Source: Chloroflexota bacterium (lineage in GTDB: Bacteria; Chloroflexota; Dehalococcoidia; Plut-88900). Taken from it: a stretch of 5,430 nt of DNA. The position numbers and the translations under genes are program-made. The notes under the pieces were generated by a model, which saw only the letters and a list, made by a program, of their open reading frames with translations, ran no database searches and had not been told where the DNA came from. This document shows positions 5,340-5,430 of this stretch, piece by piece (position 1 is the first letter of the stretch; each line of letters opens with the position of its first letter). The stretch covers positions 1-5,430 of the forward strand of contig JADFJI010000176.1 in assembly GCA_022566235.1 (NCBI GenBank), written 5' to 3'.

Positions 5340-5370
5340 GTGAGGGTTTTTGAACCCAGCTCTAGGCCTG
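5310..5370. repeat. Direct repeat CTAGGCCTG, two copies 52 bp apart
   Basis: The 9-mer is exact at 5310-5318 and 5362-5370. The second copy covers the stop codon (CTA read as TAG on the minus strand) and last codons of the putative minus-strand gene. A 5-bp hairpin, GGGTT-TTTG-AACCC (5344-5357), lies between them. This could be chance or the trace of a small duplication. Confidence 0.4.
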
Positions 5371-5430
5371 CGGCTCCATGACCAATAGAGGGTCTCCGAC
5401 GGAGTACTCTCCCCCCCGCACCACATGGGT
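5362..5430 (-). CDS. Possible C-terminal end of a converging gene, 5' partial
   Basis: Read on the minus strand from the window edge, one frame stays open for 22 codons to a TAG at 5364-5362. The protein includes GGEYSVGDPLLVMEP, an alternating charged/hydrophobic pattern typical of a beta-rich domain end and unlike the Ser/Pro/Arg-rich shadows elsewhere in the window. A GGE..VGDP pattern occurs near the end of MOSC-like domains, but this is too short to assign. The gene would converge on the helicase and leave the palindromes between the two stops, a sensible arrangement. The short length keeps confidence low. Confidence 0.4.
   Translation of the reverse strand, partial: THVVRGGEYSVGDPLLVMEPQA

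Noticed and set aside
5394..5404. CTCCGACGGAG palindrome near the right edge
   Set aside because: It lies within the putative coding end, its one-base centre makes it a poor hairpin, and an 11-bp palindrome is easily chance in GC-rich DNA.

Overview
The window holds four recognisable protein-coding genes, a short piece of a possible fifth, and a palindrome-rich tail. It looks like GC-rich bacterial chromosome (about 60% GC by eye). The lipoprotein resembles the LppX/LprAFG-type lipoproteins known from Chloroflexota and Actinobacteria. The helicase is a standard PcrA/UvrD. The 3' tail carries short palindromes of a kind I associate with intergenic DNA of Dehalococcoidia-like Chloroflexota. I therefore suggest Chloroflexota, with moderate confidence and from recall only; no search was run.

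Layout. (1) 1-602 (+): the 3' two-thirds or so of a metallo-beta-lactamase-fold hydrolase with a C-terminal winged-helix-like tail (LACTB2-like); its start is outside the window. (2) 595-993 (-): a complete RidA/YjgF-family protein that lacks the arginine of the canonical imine deaminases. Its stop overlaps the MBL stop tail to tail by 8 bp. (3) 1033-2571 (-): a 512-residue secreted lipoprotein, 39 bp upstream of ridA on the same strand, probably co-transcribed with it. Its first half is an LppX/LprAFG (LolA-like) domain. Its second half carries four copies of a module with exactly 30 residues between two cysteines, separated by acidic Gly/Asp-rich linkers. (4) 2572-2852: a divergent promoter region with a good sigma-70-type promoter facing the lipoprotein and an excellent extended -10 promoter facing the helicase. 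(5) 2853-5054 (+): a complete PcrA/UvrD superfamily 1A helicase with a C-terminal Tudor-like domain. Its start codon lies only 9 bp downstream of a perfect -10 box and has no Shine-Dalgarno, which points to a leaderless mRNA. (6) 5055-5361: about 300 bp without a convincing gene, packed with palindromes, one of which can act as an intrinsic terminator. (7) 5362-5430 (-): a possible C-terminal end of a gene converging on the helicase.

The genes do not form one obvious pathway. The helicase is a housekeeping repair/replication enzyme with its own promoter. The lipoprotein and RidA protein form a likely two-gene transcription unit of unknown joint purpose. The MBL hydrolase belongs to a unit entering from the left. 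The least explained items are the C-x30-C repeat half of the lipoprotein and the palindrome cluster after the helicase.
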